Below, piece after piece: positions 1-8,073 of a DNA stretch of 34,989 bases. Under the pieces are notes generated by a model. It made no database searches. It was not told the origin of the DNA and worked only from the letters and a program-made list of their open reading frames with translations. The stretch lies in the NCBI GenBank assembly GCA_009784895.1, contig WQXJ01000024.1:1-34989 (forward strand), in the 5' to 3' direction. The position numbers and the translations under genes are program-made. Each line of letters begins with the position of its first letter. Positions within the stretch are counted from its first letter, which is position 1. The stretch comes from Micrococcales bacterium (lineage in GTDB: Bacteria; Actinomycetota; Actinomycetes; Actinomycetales; WQXJ01).

Positions 1-4
1 GCTG

Positions 5-24
5 AAGCTCGGTGTCGCCGCAAA
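5..24 (+). repeat. Repeat cluster A: single arm of the 82-bp stem-loop family
   Basis: One complete arm matching AASCTCGGTSTCGCYGCAAA lies at the window edge, so the cluster may continue outside the window. It is 11 bases beyond the stop codon of the minus-strand NHLRC2-like gene. No partner inverted arm is visible inside the window. Confidence 0.8.
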
Positions 25-35
25 TTGGGGGGTTG

Positions 36-2105
36 TTAGCCGAGGGGCAGGCTGATTCGGCTTGGCACTTGGTCAGGGTGTTGGTGGTTTTGGTCGGGGT
101 GTTGGTGGACCACTACAGGTATGCCCCAGTCTTGGGCGTTGAGGTGGCAGGCCGGGGTTGCGGCACCGGCCGCGTCGCAGGTCGCAACCCGGGCGGTGAC
201 ATGTAAGACCCCGTGTCCTGGCGCCAATTCGAGGCGCCGTCGCAACTGGTGGCCCGGGCCACCTCCCTGGATCAGGAGTTCAGGCGGTGAAGCCGACACA
301 CTGACCTCGATGGCCGGCCCGGACGCATCATCAAGTCGCCGCCCGGCCGGCACCGTGAAATCGATTTCGAGATCAAGGCCCTGACCGGCGGGCAAGTCCA
401 TGGCCGGCCGGCCGGTCGCTTTTTCCAGATGCGGTCGAGCGGACTTGGCCGGCCCGGCGGGTTGGGCCAGGCTGATTGACTTGGCCGGCCCGGCGGGTTG
501 GGCCAGGCTGGTTGGCCTAGCCAGGCTGGCGGGTTGGGCCAGGCTGGTTGGCTCAGCCTGGCTGGCGGGTTGGGCCAGTTTGGTCGGTTTTGCTGGCTGG
601 GCAGGGTTGACCGAGACTGAGGTTTTGACTCTGATAAGTCGGTGGGCGCTGGACTCGACCACAACCACCTCGTCATTGGCCAGCGCTGGATGCAACACAA
701 CGTCGCTTGGCTCGGCCAGCCCCGTGGCCAGCGTCCGCAGCCGCTGCTGGTTCGGATCAAAGATGCGGACAGCGCCGTTGAAGGTATCGGCCACGACCAC
801 CTGGCCATTCGGCGGCACAGCCAGGCCAAGTGGATGCTGCATCAAGGCGCTGCCAGGTGCGCCATCGGCCAAGCCAAAATCGAATAAACCCGACCCGATG
901 GCCGTGCCCACCTCCAGCTCTTGGTCCAGCCAACGCAAGGCCGAGGTTTCCGAATCAGCAAACCAGCAGCGGCCGTTTGCGGCCATGGCTAGGCCCGATG
1001 GCTGGGCCAGCTCCGCCAACAAGGCAGGGCCGTCAATCAAGCCTTCGCCGGAATTGCCAGCCAGAACGCCAACCCGCATCTGAGCTGGGTCGTAGGCCCA
1101 AATCTGGTGAACCCCGGCCATGGCGATCAACACCAACCGCCGGGCGGGATCCCAAACAACGTCCCAGGGTGACGACAGCTCTGTCTGATCGGCCCTGCCA
1201 CCACCCTGACCCAACAGCACTGGCCCAAGACGGCCGCGCCGGGCCGATTGACTACCAGTTCCGGCCAGGGTTGTGACGGCTCCAGTGGCGAGGTTGACAC
1301 CGCGCAGAGCGTGGTTGGCCGAATCGGCCACCACCACATCACAGCCCAGCCGCGCGGCCAGGCGGGAAGGCAGCCGGCACAACCCATTTGGCTCGCTGAA
1401 GCAGGCCTGGCCCGCCGAGCCATCTCGCCATCCACGTTCGCCGGTACCAATTACCCTGGTCAACTCCCCGTCCAAGGTGACTTCGGCGAGGCGGTGATGC
1501 CCGGCATCGGACACCAGAAGACTCCCAGACGCCAACGCCACAGCCTTCGAAGGGAAGGACAAAGCGGTGCAATCCGACTCCGGCGGCCGGTATGGCCCGG
1601 GGCCAGGGACCAACGAGCCCCTAGATCTGTGCAGGTCAGCCAGATGGGCAAGCCGCTGCGCCAGGGCTTCGCCGTGACCCTCACCGGCCATGTGAGCGAC
1701 GATGCGACCGTCGGGGTCAATCAGCACCAAAGTGGGCCAAGCTCGGGCCCCATAGGCACGCCAGGTAGCCAGCTCCGGATCGTCAAGAACGGGGTGTTCG
1801 ACCTGGTAGCGCCGCACGTTGGCAGCCAATGCAGCCGGATTGGCCTCGTGGCTGAATTTGGGAGAGTGGACCCCAATCACCACAAGAACGTCGGCAAAGC
1901 TTCGCTCCAGGGTCCGCAACTCGTCAAGCACATGCAGGCAATTGACACAGCAAAACGTCCAGAAATCCAGCAGCACCATCCTGCCGCGCAGATCGCCCAG
2001 CTTCAGGGCGCGCCCGCCGGTGCCAAGCCAAGCCCGTCCAGCCAGTTCAGGGGCAATCTCGCCAGGTCTCGCGGGAGCCGCAGGCGGGAGAATCCGGTCG
2101 TTCAC
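36..2105 (-). CDS. NHLRC2-like protein: thioredoxin-like domain plus NHL beta-propeller
   Basis: The 689-residue protein has a thioredoxin/TlpA-like domain at about residues 15-155. Its redox motif is CVNC at 53-56, preceded by a further Cys at 52 (context WTFCCVNCLH). NHL-type propeller repeats follow (about 175-495), for example GLCRLPSRLA, PSGLAMAANG and PLGLAVPPNGQVVVAD. A low-complexity Ala/Pro/Leu linker (about 500-570) is built from 12-residue repeats of the type TSLAQPAS/LAQPAGPAKS. A C-terminal beta-rich domain ends near NAQDWGIPV. This order (thioredoxin, NHL, beta domain) is that of NHLRC2-type proteins. A role in thiol-disulfide chemistry is inferred from the CXXC; the substrate is unknown. 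No signal peptide is seen, so it is probably cytoplasmic. The start is GTG, overlapping the upstream hydrolase stop as GTGA, so the two genes are translationally coupled. Confidence 0.85.
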   Translation of the reverse strand: MNDRILPPAAPARPGEIAPELAGRAWLGTGGRALKLGDLRGRMVLLDFWTFCCVNCLHVLDELRTLERSFADVLVVIGVHSPKFSHEANPAALAANVRRYQVEHPVLDDPELATWRAYGARAWPTLVLIDPDGRIVAHMAGEGHGEALAQRLAHLADLHRSRGSLVPGPGPYRPPESDCTALSFPSKAVALASGSLLVSDAGHHRLAEVTLDGELTRVIGTGERGWRDGSAGQACFSEPNGLCRLPSRLAARLGCDVVVADSANHALRGVNLATGAVTTLAGTGSQSARRGRLGPVLLGQGGGRADQTELSSPWDVVWDPARRLVLIAMAGVHQIWAYDPAQMRVGVLAGNSGEGLIDGPALLAELAQPSGLAMAANGRCWFADSETSALRWLDQELEVGTAIGSGLFDFGLADGAPGSALMQHPLGLAVPPNGQVVVADTFNGAVRIFDPNQQRLRTLATGLAEPSDVVLHPALANDEVVVVESSAHRLIRVKTSVSVNPAQPAKPTKLAQPASQAEPTSLAQPASLARPTSLAQPAGPAKSISLAQPAGPAKSARPHLEKATGRPAMDLPAGQGLDLEIDFTVPAGRRLDDASGPAIEVSVSASPPELLIQGGGPGHQLRRRLELAPGHGVLHVTARVATCDAAGAATPACHLNAQDWGIPVVVHQHPDQNHQHPDQVPSRISLPLG
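440..600 (-). repeat. 36-bp in-frame tandem repeats coding the Pro/Ala linker
   Basis: Degenerate 36-bp units (12 codons) are seen; the clearest pair is offset by exactly 36 bp, at about 445 and 481. They encode the LAQPAGPAKS/TSLAQPAS linker between the propeller and the C-terminal beta domain of the NHLRC2-like protein. Because the period is a multiple of three, copy-number change would only alter linker length. Confidence 0.75.
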
Positions 2106-3160
2106 GCAAGCACAATCTGGTCAAGCCAGTCGGTGATTTCTGTCAAATAGCGCGACCGGATTGGCTCGGGTGACAGTGCCAGGTCATGCGAACCACCTTC
2201 TAGCGCCCTGACCTCGATGTTCATCCCCAACCTGGGGGCCAAGCGCCACATTTGGCGCGGGTCGAGGACCGAATCGGTGGTCAGCACTTCGGGGTGATCG
2301 TGGCGGTTGTCACCCCGGCGTAGCGATGTCATCACCAAGACCGGGCAGTCGACCGTCAAACCGCGTTTGACCTGTGCCTGCGCTCGCCGGATCGAACTAA
2401 ACCATTTGGCCGCCACCGGGAATCCATCATGTGGTTTCCAGGCCAGATCGAAGTCCCATTCGCCGCCGGAGTCGACGTGCAAGGCCCGTCCGTAGTAAGC
2501 GTGCAGCCCTTTGAACTTGGCTTTTGGAGCCACTTTGGCCAAGACATGAACGAATTCCGTCAGCGCTCTGCGCTGGAACGCACCAGCATTGAAGTCGAGC
2601 CAGGGCGAGTCCAAGATCAGCCCGCGCAGCTGGCTTGGTCTGGCCTGCGCCCACAGCGGCCCAATCAAACCGCCTGTTGAATGGCCCAAGAGCACCAGAT
2701 TCTGGTGGCCCGCCTGGCGGATGACGGCGGCCGCGGCGTCTAGTTCCTCGGCGTAGATGGCGATGTCTGGCACGTAATTTGGAATCTCCTGGTCGTTGCC
2801 GCGCCCAATCGACCGCCCGTATCCGCGCAGGTCAACCGCATAGAAAGCGTGGCCATGAGCGGCAATGGCCTTGGCCACATGCGGGTGGAAAAAGTAGTCG
2901 ACAAAGCCGTGCAGGTACAAAACCGCAGTGGCGGCAGGCCCTTGCCCGACGCCGGCCTCACCGGCTGACGGGTCACTTGCCTTGGAAGGTGGCGGCGTTG
3001 GGTCGGTTTCGGCAGCGTTGGCCGGTCCTCGCGGCCCGGTGTATCGCACCATTGTGGCTAAGGCGCCGCCGGGCAGCTCCAGGTCGCACTGTTCAAATCC
3101 CTCGCCCAGCAGGTCAGGGCGCCAAGTGGGCTGTGTCTGGGTTGTCACAGCTCCAATCAT
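2102..3160 (-). CDS. alpha/beta hydrolase (serine hydrolase, lysophospholipase-like)
   Basis: This 352-residue alpha/beta-hydrolase-fold protein has the oxyanion motif LHGF (83-86) and nucleophile elbow GHSTGG with Ser161. A late His in EGGSHDL is the likely catalytic His. The DLRGYGRS segment before the elbow is typical of the monoacylglycerol lipase/serine aminopeptidase S33 group. The substrate cannot be read from sequence. A Pro/Ala-rich insertion at about 42-76 interrupts the N-terminal beta region. The ATG at 3160 is used here. An in-frame GTG four codons later (giving MTTQTQPTW) is an alternative, preceded by GGAG only two bases away. The gene is upstream of and overlaps the NHLRC2-like gene by 4 bp (GTGA), which suggests co-expression. 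Confidence 0.85.
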   Translation of the reverse strand: MIGAVTTQTQPTWRPDLLGEGFEQCDLELPGGALATMVRYTGPRGPANAAETDPTPPPSKASDPSAGEAGVGQGPAATAVLYLHGFVDYFFHPHVAKAIAAHGHAFYAVDLRGYGRSIGRGNDQEIPNYVPDIAIYAEELDAAAAVIRQAGHQNLVLLGHSTGGLIGPLWAQARPSQLRGLILDSPWLDFNAGAFQRRALTEFVHVLAKVAPKAKFKGLHAYYGRALHVDSGGEWDFDLAWKPHDGFPVAAKWFSSIRRAQAQVKRGLTVDCPVLVMTSLRRGDNRHDHPEVLTTDSVLDPRQMWRLAPRLGMNIEVRALEGGSHDLALSPEPIRSRYLTEITDWLDQIVLA

Positions 3161-3210
3161 CTCGCATTTGGCGTTGGGCGCGGCCAGCCTTGCCCGCGGC
3201 GACGATTAGC

Positions 3211-4272
3211 TCAGATCCAAGACTCGGTCACGTCCAGGATGCGTTCGATTGACTCAGGTTCACCCGCCGATATCCGGACACCGTCGCCGGCAAACGATCG
3301 AACCGTCGCGCCAGCATTAGCGCAAGCCTCGGCCAGAGGTGTGGCCTGCTCGCCGGCCTCGAGCCAAACGAAGTTGCCGTCCGAGACCGGCACCGCCCAG
3401 CCCTGGTCCAGCAAACCCTGGCGAAGCAGCCCGCGCACCTTAGCGATCTGGGCCACCCGCGAGCGCATTTCGTCTTGCCGGTCTAGCGACACCAGCGCCG
3501 CCATCTGGGCCACCGCCGAGACGCTGAAAGGCAGCGTGGCCGACCGAATGGCCCGAATCACCTCGCCTGGGCCAATGGCGTAGCCCAGGCGCAGTCCAGC
3601 CAGGCCATAAGCCTTCGAGAAAGTTCGGAAAACCACCAGGTTGGGCCAATCTGCCAGCAGTTCCAGCGGTCGCACTGCCTTCGGGTCGTCGACAAACTCG
3701 GCGTAGGCCTGGTCAACCGCCACCAATACGTCATCGGGCACTTGGCCCATGAAGGTCACAAAGTCACGGTGCCACACCGACGGTCCAGTCGGGTTGTTGG
3801 GTGTGCAAATCATGACCACGCGTGTTGCCGGAGTAATCGCGTTGGCCAGGGCCTTTAGATCCAGCCGCCCGCCGTCGCCAAGCGGTACTGTGACGGACTT
3901 GGCCCCACTCAGCCCGGCCAGAATCGGGTAGGCCTCGAAGCTGCGCCAAGGGTAGACAACCTCGCTGCCCTCGCCGCAGTAGGCCAGCATCATGGCGTTC
4001 AGGGCGGCCAACGAACCGGGCGCCACCGCAATCTGCGTTGATTCGACACCGTGGAATTGAGCCAGGGCCTTGATTAAGTCGCCGCAGGCCGGATCCGGAT
4101 ATCGATTGAGGTCACTGGCCGCGTCGATCACTGCCGCCAAAACACCCGGTAGGGGCGGGAAAGGCGATTCGTTGGAGGACAGTTTGAAAGCCCCAATCCC
4201 AGGCGAAGCCTTTTTGCCCGGAACGTAGACCGGCAAGGTCTCGATACTTGGTCGCAACGGCGGTTTGGACAT
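3211..4272 (-). CDS. Class I/II PLP aminotransferase: histidinol-phosphate or aromatic aminotransferase
   Basis: The protein is 353 residues from the ATG at 4272; an upstream extension in the same frame has no family resemblance and was discarded. Family motifs are SSNESPFPP (32-40), NPTGPS, and FSKAYGLAGLRLGY with the PLP Schiff-base Lys at 220. The family includes HisC (histidinol phosphate to imidazole-acetol phosphate) and the actinobacterial Pat enzymes that transaminate phenylpyruvate. The N-terminus (LPVYVPGKK) and the location outside any his operon make Pat possible, and pheA elsewhere in the window would supply phenylpyruvate. Sequence reading alone does not decide between them, so no symbol is given. 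No strong ribosome site precedes the ATG. A CACGAT six bases upstream could be a weak leaderless -10. Confidence 0.85.
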   Translation of the reverse strand: MSKPPLRPSIETLPVYVPGKKASPGIGAFKLSSNESPFPPLPGVLAAVIDAASDLNRYPDPACGDLIKALAQFHGVESTQIAVAPGSLAALNAMMLAYCGEGSEVVYPWRSFEAYPILAGLSGAKSVTVPLGDGGRLDLKALANAITPATRVVMICTPNNPTGPSVWHRDFVTFMGQVPDDVLVAVDQAYAEFVDDPKAVRPLELLADWPNLVVFRTFSKAYGLAGLRLGYAIGPGEVIRAIRSATLPFSVSAVAQMAALVSLDRQDEMRSRVAQIAKVRGLLRQGLLDQGWAVPVSDGNFVWLEAGEQATPLAEACANAGATVRSFAGDGVRISAGEPESIERILDVTESWI

Positions 4273-4421
4273 GCACCAATCGTGCCACGCCCGGCCCCTG
4301 GCCGGATTCAGGTGGCGCACGGCGGTTCGCGCCAAACCTCATCGCCGCCGCAGAAGAGGTACATGGACGAACCGCGCTGCCCACGGCGCCCAGTCGACCG
4401 GATTTGTGCCAAGATCGAACC

Positions 4422-4826
4422 GTGGTTCCCTTCGGCTGGCGAATCGTCATCAACGCCTTGGCACTATGGCTAGTCGACGCCCTAATGACCTCAGTCTGGA
4501 TTGAGAAAGACAGCGACGGCATCATCGCCTCAATTGCCATCTACCTGGTACTGGGTCTGGTCCTGGCTGTCATCAACACGATCGTCAAGCCGATTGCCCA
4601 CTTCATCGCCTTCCCGCTATACATCCTGACGCTGGGACTATTCGTCCTGGTGACCAACGCCCTGATGCTGGAGTTGGTCAGCTGGCTCAGCCAGAAAATG
4701 GGTATTGGCCTGCACGTCGACTCGTTTGGAGCGGCCATTTGGGCAGCCCTGATCCTGGCCATCCTGACGGCCTTGATTTCGATCCCATTCAAGCGACGGG
4801 TCGATCCGGGTCAGAGCCAGTACTAG
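4422..4826 (+). CDS. Phage holin family 4-like membrane protein (YvlD type)
   Basis: From the GTG at 4422 the protein has 134 residues, matching the family's usual size. It has about four hydrophobic segments, and the central motif (N-T-I-V-K-P-I then LTLGLFVLVTNALML) is typical of the YvlD/phage_holin_4_2 family. Despite the name, these are ordinary chromosomal membrane proteins of unsettled function, and nothing here suggests a prophage. The reading frame is open further upstream, but that part is not membrane-like and runs opposite the aminotransferase 5' end. CAAGAT six bases before the GTG is a possible leaderless -10. The gene is divergent from the aminotransferase and convergent with the hydrolase ending at 4848. 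Confidence 0.8.
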   Translation: MVPFGWRIVINALALWLVDALMTSVWIEKDSDGIIASIAIYLVLGLVLAVINTIVKPIAHFIAFPLYILTLGLFVLVTNALMLELVSWLSQKMGIGLHVDSFGAAIWAALILAILTALISIPFKRRVDPGQSQY

Positions 4827-4847
4827 CCGGCGACCAGGTCCAAACAC

Positions 4848-6332
4848 CTAGCCTTTCGCGGTTTCCATCCTCCCAGTCACGGCCTGGCCCACCTGGGTAA
4901 ACGGACCGGGTGCCGTTGGCGGGGAACTGGAGCCGACCCGTTTTATTTCGAACAGGCGCAGTTCGACCGTGGCCTCCGGGTTCAGCATTGGCGCGGCCGC
5001 TGCTTGCCAGTCCCGGATCGAGACATTGCCCGAATTGTCGATCAACGCACCGGTGTCAATGTAGGAGTTGATGCCATGGGAAGTGGTTGGCTGTTTGGCT
5101 TTGGCCGCCAGCTCTGGGTCTGAAGCTTTTGTCAGGTCACGAGTCACCGTAACGTGGTTGCGCCTATCCGGGTTTGGACCCTCGTCCAAGGCTGGGATCG
5201 GGTCTTGGACGTGCTCCAGGGATAGCACCTTGACACTCGACTTGACTGGAATGCCGGAGACCGGTGAGCCGGCAGTGACAACACCAGAAACCTTGAAAGC
5301 CTCGGTGAAGTCGGCATTTGCCGCTAGGGATGCTGCCACCAGTCCACCTTGCGAGTAGCCCACCAGCAGTACCGGCTGGTCCGGTCCAATCCCGGCTTTG
5401 CCCATGGCGCCTACCACGGCCAGGCCGGTGGCGCTGACATCGCCGGAAATGGCTCGCAGGTTTGAGGAATTGTCCATGGGATCTGTCCCAGTTCCAAAGG
5501 CGCTGGAGCGCATACCTGGCACTAGGACCACCCAGGAGATCGAACCATCTGGCGCCGTAACCCGGCTAACCCCGACGCGGGCAGGTTGTCCCCCGGGCGC
5601 GGAGACCTCTTCGATCTGTCTCATCAGGTCTTCGATGCCTCCGTATGGGCTATGCGACCGTCGCCGCAGATCCCTCACCTCTACCGCCAGCCCGTCACCG
5701 AACACCGCCGCAATCGAACCAGTGATCAAGCGGGTCAGTCTTTCGGTCGAAAGCGGCCTAGTCAGGATGCCGCCGCTCAGGACAGTTCTGATTGTCGACT
5801 GATGCAGTCGCAGGGCCGAGGCCAAGCCGTCGGGGTCTTGCTTGACGTCACACAATGCCAGCCCGGCGGCCTTGGCTTTGAACAGCAACGTGCCAATAAG
5901 GGGTCCAAAAGGCAGGGAGCTAACCTTGGCCAAGGCCAGAAAGGCATCACGCCTGGCCTGGGCCATCACGGAAAACTCACGGGCGGCCTGGGCCTCGGCC
6001 CTGAGGTAATTGGCTTTGGCCTCCCCAACCAGGCCAATCAACCTGTCCACGGCCTCATACAACGCGCCGCGCAGGTCCATGGCCTCCTCAACAGAGACCA
6101 CGGCGGTCGCGATAAGCCGCTTAGCCTCGAGGCCGGCCCCGGCAGCGCCGCCGTAGTCGCATAAGACCACATCCCTGGCCTGCTGGGTATCCGCCTGCGC
6201 CAAACAGAACAGCCAGCGAGTCAGGACCAGTCCGTCCCTGGCCCGTCCCAACAACTCGGCCAGTTCGCCCATTTCGGTTATGGAGACACGGATTCCACCC
6301 TTACCGCCGCGTACCGAAATCTCGTCTGTCAT
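4848..6332 (-). CDS. alpha/beta hydrolase with long helical N-terminal domain
   Basis: This 494-residue protein has two parts. Residues 1 to about 240 are mostly predicted helix with many Ala/Leu/Glu and no recognised catalytic motif. From about 255 there is an alpha/beta-hydrolase fold: beta-strand with VLVPGM (269-274), nucleophile elbow GYSQGG with Ser327, EHVQDPIPALDEG with candidate acid Asp377 or Asp383, and TSHG with candidate His419. The elbow and the D-P-(I/V)-P-A-L segment recall hydrolase domains attached to PE/PPE and other type VII-associated proteins; that link is inference. It overlaps the small upstream gene by ATGA (6329-6332), so the two are translationally coupled. No signal peptide is visible. 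The substrate is unknown. Confidence 0.8.
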   Translation of the reverse strand: MTDEISVRGGKGGIRVSITEMGELAELLGRARDGLVLTRWLFCLAQADTQQARDVVLCDYGGAAGAGLEAKRLIATAVVSVEEAMDLRGALYEAVDRLIGLVGEAKANYLRAEAQAAREFSVMAQARRDAFLALAKVSSLPFGPLIGTLLFKAKAAGLALCDVKQDPDGLASALRLHQSTIRTVLSGGILTRPLSTERLTRLITGSIAAVFGDGLAVEVRDLRRRSHSPYGGIEDLMRQIEEVSAPGGQPARVGVSRVTAPDGSISWVVLVPGMRSSAFGTGTDPMDNSSNLRAISGDVSATGLAVVGAMGKAGIGPDQPVLLVGYSQGGLVAASLAANADFTEAFKVSGVVTAGSPVSGIPVKSSVKVLSLEHVQDPIPALDEGPNPDRRNHVTVTRDLTKASDPELAAKAKQPTTSHGINSYIDTGALIDNSGNVSIRDWQAAAAPMLNPEATVELRLFEIKRVGSSSPPTAPGPFTQVGQAVTGRMETAKG

Positions 6333-6613
6333 AGGCCATGTCCCGCCGTCCCAGCAGAGCCTGCGGCTAGGGTCTGGACGGCCGCCGCGGCTTGGTTCAG
6401 ATCGATCATGGCCAGGTCACTTCGGCTCAGCAGCATTGCCGCCCGTCCTGAAAGCCGAACCACGCAATCCGCCATGGCCGCAGCCGCCGGCGACTCCCAC
6501 TTCGCCGGCCAGACCGCCCTCAGCCGCCAATCAACCTCCTCCACTGATTCCCGAGCCGCCCGCAAATGTGCCGCGGCCCCGGCCAAACTGGCCTCAGCAC
6601 TGCCCGCATTCAT
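6329..6613 (-). CDS. Small helical WXG100-like protein
   Basis: The 94-residue all-helical protein has a central Trp-containing turn (VWPAKWESPAAAAM, about 49-62) between two Ala/Leu-rich helices. This geometry resembles WXG100/ESAT-6-like proteins, although the canonical W-X-G is replaced by W-E-S. WXG100 proteins are secreted as helical-hairpin dimers by type VII systems; no type VII component is present in this window, so secretion is only inferred. It is coupled (ATGA) to the large hydrolase downstream. Pairs of a WXG100-like protein with a larger effector or enzyme are common in type VII loci. The start ATG at 6613 has a weak upstream purine stretch (TTGAG). Confidence 0.65.
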   Translation of the reverse strand: MNAGSAEASLAGAAAHLRAARESVEEVDWRLRAVWPAKWESPAAAAMADCVVRLSGRAAMLLSRSDLAMIDLNQAAAAVQTLAAGSAGTAGHGL

Positions 6614-6831
6614 GGCTCAAGTTTGCCTACTAGAACCAAATAGCCGATGGCTAAAGCCTCCGGTCTGTGGACTACCGCCCTGGTGCAAACCTTGAACGAT
6701 TCGCCCAAGACTGACAACCGCGCCCGAACCGCAGCTGACCTGCCGTAACACCCGCCGTGGGTGCAGACAAGACGCGCTTTACCGGTATTCTTGGGGGACG
6801 ACATCGGGCAGAACGGCCAACCGGAGGCGGA

Positions 6832-7650
6832 GTGCGTACCTACACCAAGCGTTTTTCTCCCTCCGAACCCAACTCGCCCGCTCTCGAAGCGGCCGGTTTG
6901 CGCTGGCTGGCCGAGGCCACCGACCAGGGCGGTGTCCAGGTGGTGCAGCCCGTCAAGATCCTCGAATCGACGCTGACCTTGGACTATCTACCGACCGTGT
7001 CCCCCGCCCCGGGCGCCGCAGAAACCTTTGGCCGCGCCCTCGCCCACACTCACGCCGCCGGGGCCAGCCACTTTGGTGCCCCGCCGCCGCCTTGGAGTGG
7101 GCCTGGCGCGATTGGCCTGGCGCCGCTCAGTTTTGTCGCCAGTCCGTCTCCAGGCGATCCGTGGGGCGCCTTTTATCACCGCGAACGCTTGGCGCCTTAC
7201 GTCGCAGCGGCCACTCGGGTGGCAGCCTTGCCCGATGACGGCCCATCAGTTTTTGCCGCCCTGGGCCAGCGACTGGTGGGCGGCCTATTCGATTCTCCAC
7301 AGCCAGCGTTGGTCGGTTCGGTGGCTCGAATCCACGGCGATTTGTGGGCCGGAAACGTCATGTGGTCGCCCGCACCAATGCCCGGCGACAAGGCCACATG
7401 GACCGGTGCCTGCTTAATCGATCCGGCTGCCCATGGCGGCCACGCCGAGACTGATCTCGCCATGCTGGCCCTATTTGGCGCACCAGGCCTGCCCAGCATT
7501 TTGGCAGCCTACAACGAGGTCTCCGCGCTGGCGGATGGCTATCAGGATCGCGTCGGCTTGCACCAACTACATCCATTGCTCGTTCACGCCTGTCTGTTCG
7601 GAGCTAGTTATGGCGACCGTGCGGTAGCCCGAGCGCGCCAGTATCTCTAG
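6832..7650 (+). CDS. Fructosamine/ketosamine kinase family protein
   Basis: The protein is 272 residues from GTG 6832, chosen because GGAGG lies four bases upstream and the protein then begins VRTYTKRF as in the family; the longer frame lacks support. Motifs are HGDLWAGNV (168-176, catalytic loop) and LIDPAAHGGHAETDLAM (195-211, metal-binding DP and following family block). Fructosamine-3-kinase-type enzymes phosphorylate sugar-amine adducts on small molecules or proteins, destabilising the glycation product. The N-terminal half with the ATP-binding Lys is shorter and less conserved than in well-studied members. The usual Y-Y-G after DPA is H-G-G here. It is monocistronic and followed 16 bp later by repeat cluster B. 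Confidence 0.85.
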   Translation: MRTYTKRFSPSEPNSPALEAAGLRWLAEATDQGGVQVVQPVKILESTLTLDYLPTVSPAPGAAETFGRALAHTHAAGASHFGAPPPPWSGPGAIGLAPLSFVASPSPGDPWGAFYHRERLAPYVAAATRVAALPDDGPSVFAALGQRLVGGLFDSPQPALVGSVARIHGDLWAGNVMWSPAPMPGDKATWTGACLIDPAAHGGHAETDLAMLALFGAPGLPSILAAYNEVSALADGYQDRVGLHQLHPLLVHACLFGASYGDRAVARARQYL

Positions 7651-7666
7651 CGCAGCCGCTAAACAA

Positions 7667-7994
7667 AAGCTCGGTCTCGCTGCCAAGGGTGGGGCCGGCC
7701 AACCCACTTCGCGGCGACACTGAGGTTTGGCGCACAGGCACTCAACCCAAGCTCGGTCTCGCTGCCAAGGGTGGGGCCGGCCAACCCACTTCGCGGCGAC
7801 ACCGAGGTTTGGCGCACAGGCACTCAACCCAAGCTCGGTCTCGCCACAAGAAAGGCAGGGTGTGCGCAAGCTCGGTCTCGCCACAAGAAAGGCAGGGTGT
7901 GCGCAAGCTCGGTGTCGCTGAATGGGGGATGGTGCAGAAGCTCGGTCTCGCCACAAGAAAGGCAGGGTGTGCGCAAGCTCGGTGTCGCTGCGAA
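7667..7994 (+). repeat. Repeat cluster B: two 82-bp stem-loop units followed by 37-bp arm-only repeats
   Basis: Arms start at 7667, 7749 and 7831 (period exactly 82), then 7868, 7905, 7938 and 7975 (mostly period 37). The 82-bp units contain the arm, a GC-rich loop and the inverted arm (ending CACCGAGGTTT). The later 37-bp units keep only the forward arm plus a short segment beginning CACAAGAAAGGCAGG, which recurs nearly identically. The gap between the kinase and the next gene (7651-8073) is otherwise empty. Open frames through it are repeat translations with no protein-like composition. Confidence 0.9.
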
Positions 7995-8059
7995 GGGCGC
8001 CGAAATGGGCCTGAGCGGGAGTTGCCTAAGTACACAATGCCAAACCTGAATTGCGCCAC

Positions 8060-8065
8060 TAAGCT
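8060..8065 (+). promoter_or_regulatory. Candidate leaderless -10 box (TAAGCT)
   Basis: TAAGCT fits TANNNT and lies 8 bases before the ATG at 8074, with no ribosome-binding purine tract between them. This is the least strict of the leaderless-type sites in the window. Confidence 0.45.
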
Positions 8066-8073
8066 CAATCTGT

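Noticed and set aside
4273-4335. 21-residue N-terminal extension of the HisC/Pat-like protein
   Set aside because: The family N-terminus begins at MSKPPLRPSIETLPVYVPGKK, and the extension is unrelated to the family and lies in the divergent promoter region.
4422-4826. Prophage remnant because of the holin-family protein
   Set aside because: YvlD/holin-4-like proteins are common chromosomal membrane proteins, and no other phage gene is near.
6610-6804. 64-codon minus-strand frame upstream of the WXG100-like gene
   Set aside because: It covers the divergent promoter region, has no ribosome site, and its composition is not protein-like.
7667-7994. CRISPR array (regular repeats with spacers)
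   Set aside because: The arms occur with inverted partners, the intervening sequences are similar to each other rather than unique, the same unit occurs at seven separate loci in both orientations, and there are no cas genes.
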